In this document: in pieces, positions 61,570 to 64,000 of the stretch
How positions within the stretch are numbered: position 1 is the first letter of the stretch
How the letters are laid out: each line of letters starts with the position of its first letter
Assembly (NCBI GenBank): GCA_029851415.1
Contig: CM056744.1
Location: 13,647,268-13,711,267 of the forward strand
Direction of reading: 5' to 3'
DNA from: Eretmocerus hayati
Taxonomy: Eukaryota; Arthropoda; Insecta; Hymenoptera; Aphelinidae
DNA length: 64,000 nt
Translations under genes and position numbers: made by a program
Notes under the pieces: model-generated
Seen by the model: the letters and a program-made list of their open reading frames with translations, nothing else
Told to the model about the DNA's origin: nothing
The model's database searches: none

Positions 61570-64000
61570 TGTGTATGATCGAAGTCATGAAGAACATTCA
61601 TTTAGGTATAGATTTGCAGTAATCGGTAAGTGTTGATATTCTTGATATGATGATGTTGACTTTCTTGTGAATTCTTACACAATGACTACTAATGGCGCGA
61701 AAACACCTTTCACAAGGTTAGGGTCGATCTGTCTCTATCTCTGTTGGTTTTTGCGACGCAATTTTCGATTTTGGTATGATGGTGGGGTTCATGTATATGG
61801 TGGGAGGTGGCTCACGTAGATGTAAAATTTTCTACGCTCGAAATTGGAATCCGAGATATGGCACATTAGAATATACCAGAATATACATCCTCGTTGCAGA
61901 AAAGCGTTTCTCCGGAAAATGAATTTTCAAAATTTTTCGAAATTACGGAATTCCGGCTGACTCTAGCCCTGCTGAAAATAATTCCCTATAGGACCTCGTA
62001 CACAAGTTTCAAGTTCGGAGTACTTATTAGTTTCTCAATATCTCAACGAACTTTCATTTCTTTACATTTTAACAGAGACTATCAAACTGTACTTTCCAAT
62101 ACACTGATACATAATTATGAATTCTGCAGGTGTTTATTATTATATAGAGTCGAAAATTCAACACGTTCATTGCGACGCCGAAAGTTGCATCGCTGTGCGG
62201 TGCGACGGCCGGGTCCCACTTACATATATATGAATACATGATTTTCGGATGCTGGAGTCATTTGCCAATAATTGTATCTGAATATTTGAATAATCTGTAA
62301 CGAATGAGTCTTATCATCCACATTTATTATGGCCGACGTTCGTTTCTGATAATTCCAGCTCGTCTGCGTTGAGAAAATTGGATCTTTTGTCTATGGGACC
62401 CGTCGTAGCGAACGTAATGAACAAAATCAACCCGATTTGACTTGATGGAGTCTTGATGGTAATAGATGAGTATATCCAAGAGAAATTTTCTATTTACTAC
62501 GAATCAGAGGACCGGAATACGCATTTTCTTCACGAAACTCGTCCTGGACGTCGGACTAAGGGCTTTTTCCATAACTCGTCACATGATGAATATTTTCGCC
62601 ATTGTATTTTTCGATATATGTAAGAGAAACATATGATAACACTAATAAGGAACAAAATTTGGGAGTCGGAAGGTCCCGCCTGCAAAAAATAATCTCCTTA
62701 TTGGTGTATTCTCACACTAGAATCCCTCCAAAATCATCAGCCCAAAATGTCTACAATAAAACGAAACAAATCTAATTAAGTTTTGGCTTATGTATTTTGA
62801 TGAAATTTCATAAGTCACCAAAGCATCGTGCAAAATTGTTATTGCCATACTGGGCGTTTATAAGATGATCACATGTAGGGGAGAGTGGGTCAAAATTGGA
62901 CGGATTTTGCAGTGGGGCTATCTCACGATACTTGGGGCTAGGCGCGCTATGGGACTTTGAAGTTCAACTATTGAATCGATTGTAAGAGAATTTTCAGACC
63001 CCTAGGTCTTAGCGTTCATACTTTTTCTTGAAGTTGAAAAAAAAATCTATCCAAATTCTCCCTACGCTTGGGGGCATTTCGGACAAGTTTTGGGGGCAAA
63101 TTTGGCCAGCCTCCCAAAATTGAGGTATACGGCATTATTCCTCACCTATCAGAGTCGCATTTGCTTATCAAAACACATGGTAATAACCCAGAATCAAGAG
63201 AGAAACCCGCCTGAGACTTTTACATCCTCCCATCACAGCCCGACCAAGCGAGCCATTTTTGTGGCATTCTTCGGCATTATTGGCAGCAATAGGCGCTTCT
63301 TTGGTGCAGTATCGTCTTTAGCAATCAGCAATCGTTTTGCAGCTTCTAAGAGTCGACTTTCATTAGTTTTGCTTCAAATTGGTCGTACCCTTACTCGCCC
63401 TAAGTCAATGATCTGAATGATAGAATGCGACAATCAACCCAATATCAGTGAATGAGAGAGTGGAAACGCGGAAATCAAACGCTATCTTCGAACACGTAAA
63501 AAGTGACTTCTCGCGTCCAATCCGACTCCTATATATGACCGTCATTTTCAATCATCTAACTCACCCTCAACAACCCGCGCTTCGAAAGATTTGCACAAAC
63601 GTATACGCGCCAAGATATGCACAATTATCCTCAAAGAACACGGACAGGCGTTCGGTCGACCGATTTTAGATGGAATTTATTGTCCAAAATTGCCCTCACC
63701 AATTCGTCCAAGTGAGCCATACCGGCTTCTTCAGTTGTAATAAATGGATATCAGGATAGGATCAGTATTGGATAAGATGATCAAACACTTTCCTCTATGA
63801 ATCATCCAAATATGTAGATGAAAAGATGTGGATAAAGGCTCTTCCATTTCGAATATCTACATAGATAATTATCTTTCGAGCTAATTTTAATTTGGAAAAA
63901 TCAGTGATCGAGATCAATATTTGTGCATCCCAACACTGACAATCCATAATAAGATGATATCGTCGCCCCCGACGAAGAAAAATACGTTCCCATTCCAAAG
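61570..64000. other. intergenic with repeat remnants
   Basis: No gene is supported. The region includes the piggyBac-like fragment at 62160-62420 and a GGGGAGAGTGGGTCAAAATTGG block at 62879-62900, a type of sequence that occurs at the ends of many insect MITEs. Open frames at 61894-62241, 63090-63416 and 63448-63669 have no recognisable domain. Confidence 0.4.
62160..62420. mobile_element. fragment or short copy of the 10243-type element
   Basis: CAACACGTTCATTGCGACG at about 62159 faces GACCCGTCGTAGCGAACGT at about 62398 in inverted orientation, and a GGGTCCCAC block sits at 62210. These are the same motifs as in 10243-11200. No TTAA duplication is visible. Confidence 0.45.

Overview
The window looks like nuclear DNA of an animal, most likely an insect. 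It is AT-rich, its genes are split by short GT-AG introns (often 60-100 bases), they encode animal-type single-copy housekeeping proteins, and the space between them is filled with short non-autonomous DNA transposons. The order (Hymenoptera is a guess) cannot be fixed by eye. I found no bacterial, viral or organellar genes, no CRISPR array and no convincing rRNA or tRNA gene.

Bases 1-28,050 are gene-poor and repeat-rich. I recognise no transposase. The content is mostly foldback (inverted-repeat) elements: an element of about 2.6 kb with 69-base terminal repeats and a second foldback nested at its left end (1920-4522); a nearly perfect 1,059-base foldback carrying small palindromes (5031-6089); foldbacks at 8903-9842, 16800-16952, 23237-23525, 24115-25030 (Tc1-like ends), 25240-26260 (8-base target duplication) and 27036-28045; two copies of a TTAA-bounded element of about 440 bases in opposite orientation (14990-15426 and 19832-20274); and a degenerate minisatellite field at 16.1-18.9 kb. 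Two GC-rich stretches (about 120-620 and 21040-21470) appear to be diverged copies of one family.

Bases 28,200-61,570 are gene-dense. In order: a six-exon polytopic membrane protein I cannot name (minus, 28222-29649); GPI ethanolamine phosphate transferase 2, PIGG (plus, 13 exons, 31317-35316); TMEM94, the P-type-ATPase-like ER protein also called ERMA (minus, 24 exons, 36782-50702), with a small basic intronless ORF inside one intron (plus, 40587-40865); a possible two-exon 81-residue protein (minus, 51335-51784); BRAT1 (plus, 11 exons, 52549-57472), ending in the Asp-Cys-Tyr tripeptide of the vertebrate protein; and a two-exon C2H2 zinc-finger protein with three SUMO-consensus motifs (minus, 60029-61569). 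The rest to 64,000 is intergenic with repeat remnants.

The genes do not form an operon or one pathway. PIGG and TMEM94 both act in the ER membrane and are convergent. TMEM94 and BRAT1 are divergent. BRAT1 and the zinc-finger gene are convergent. Exon joins were built by hand from splice sites, reading frame and remembered family similarity; every named gene closes to a whole number of codons. The most unusual material is the foldback elements on the left, especially 5031-6089 and 25240-26260.
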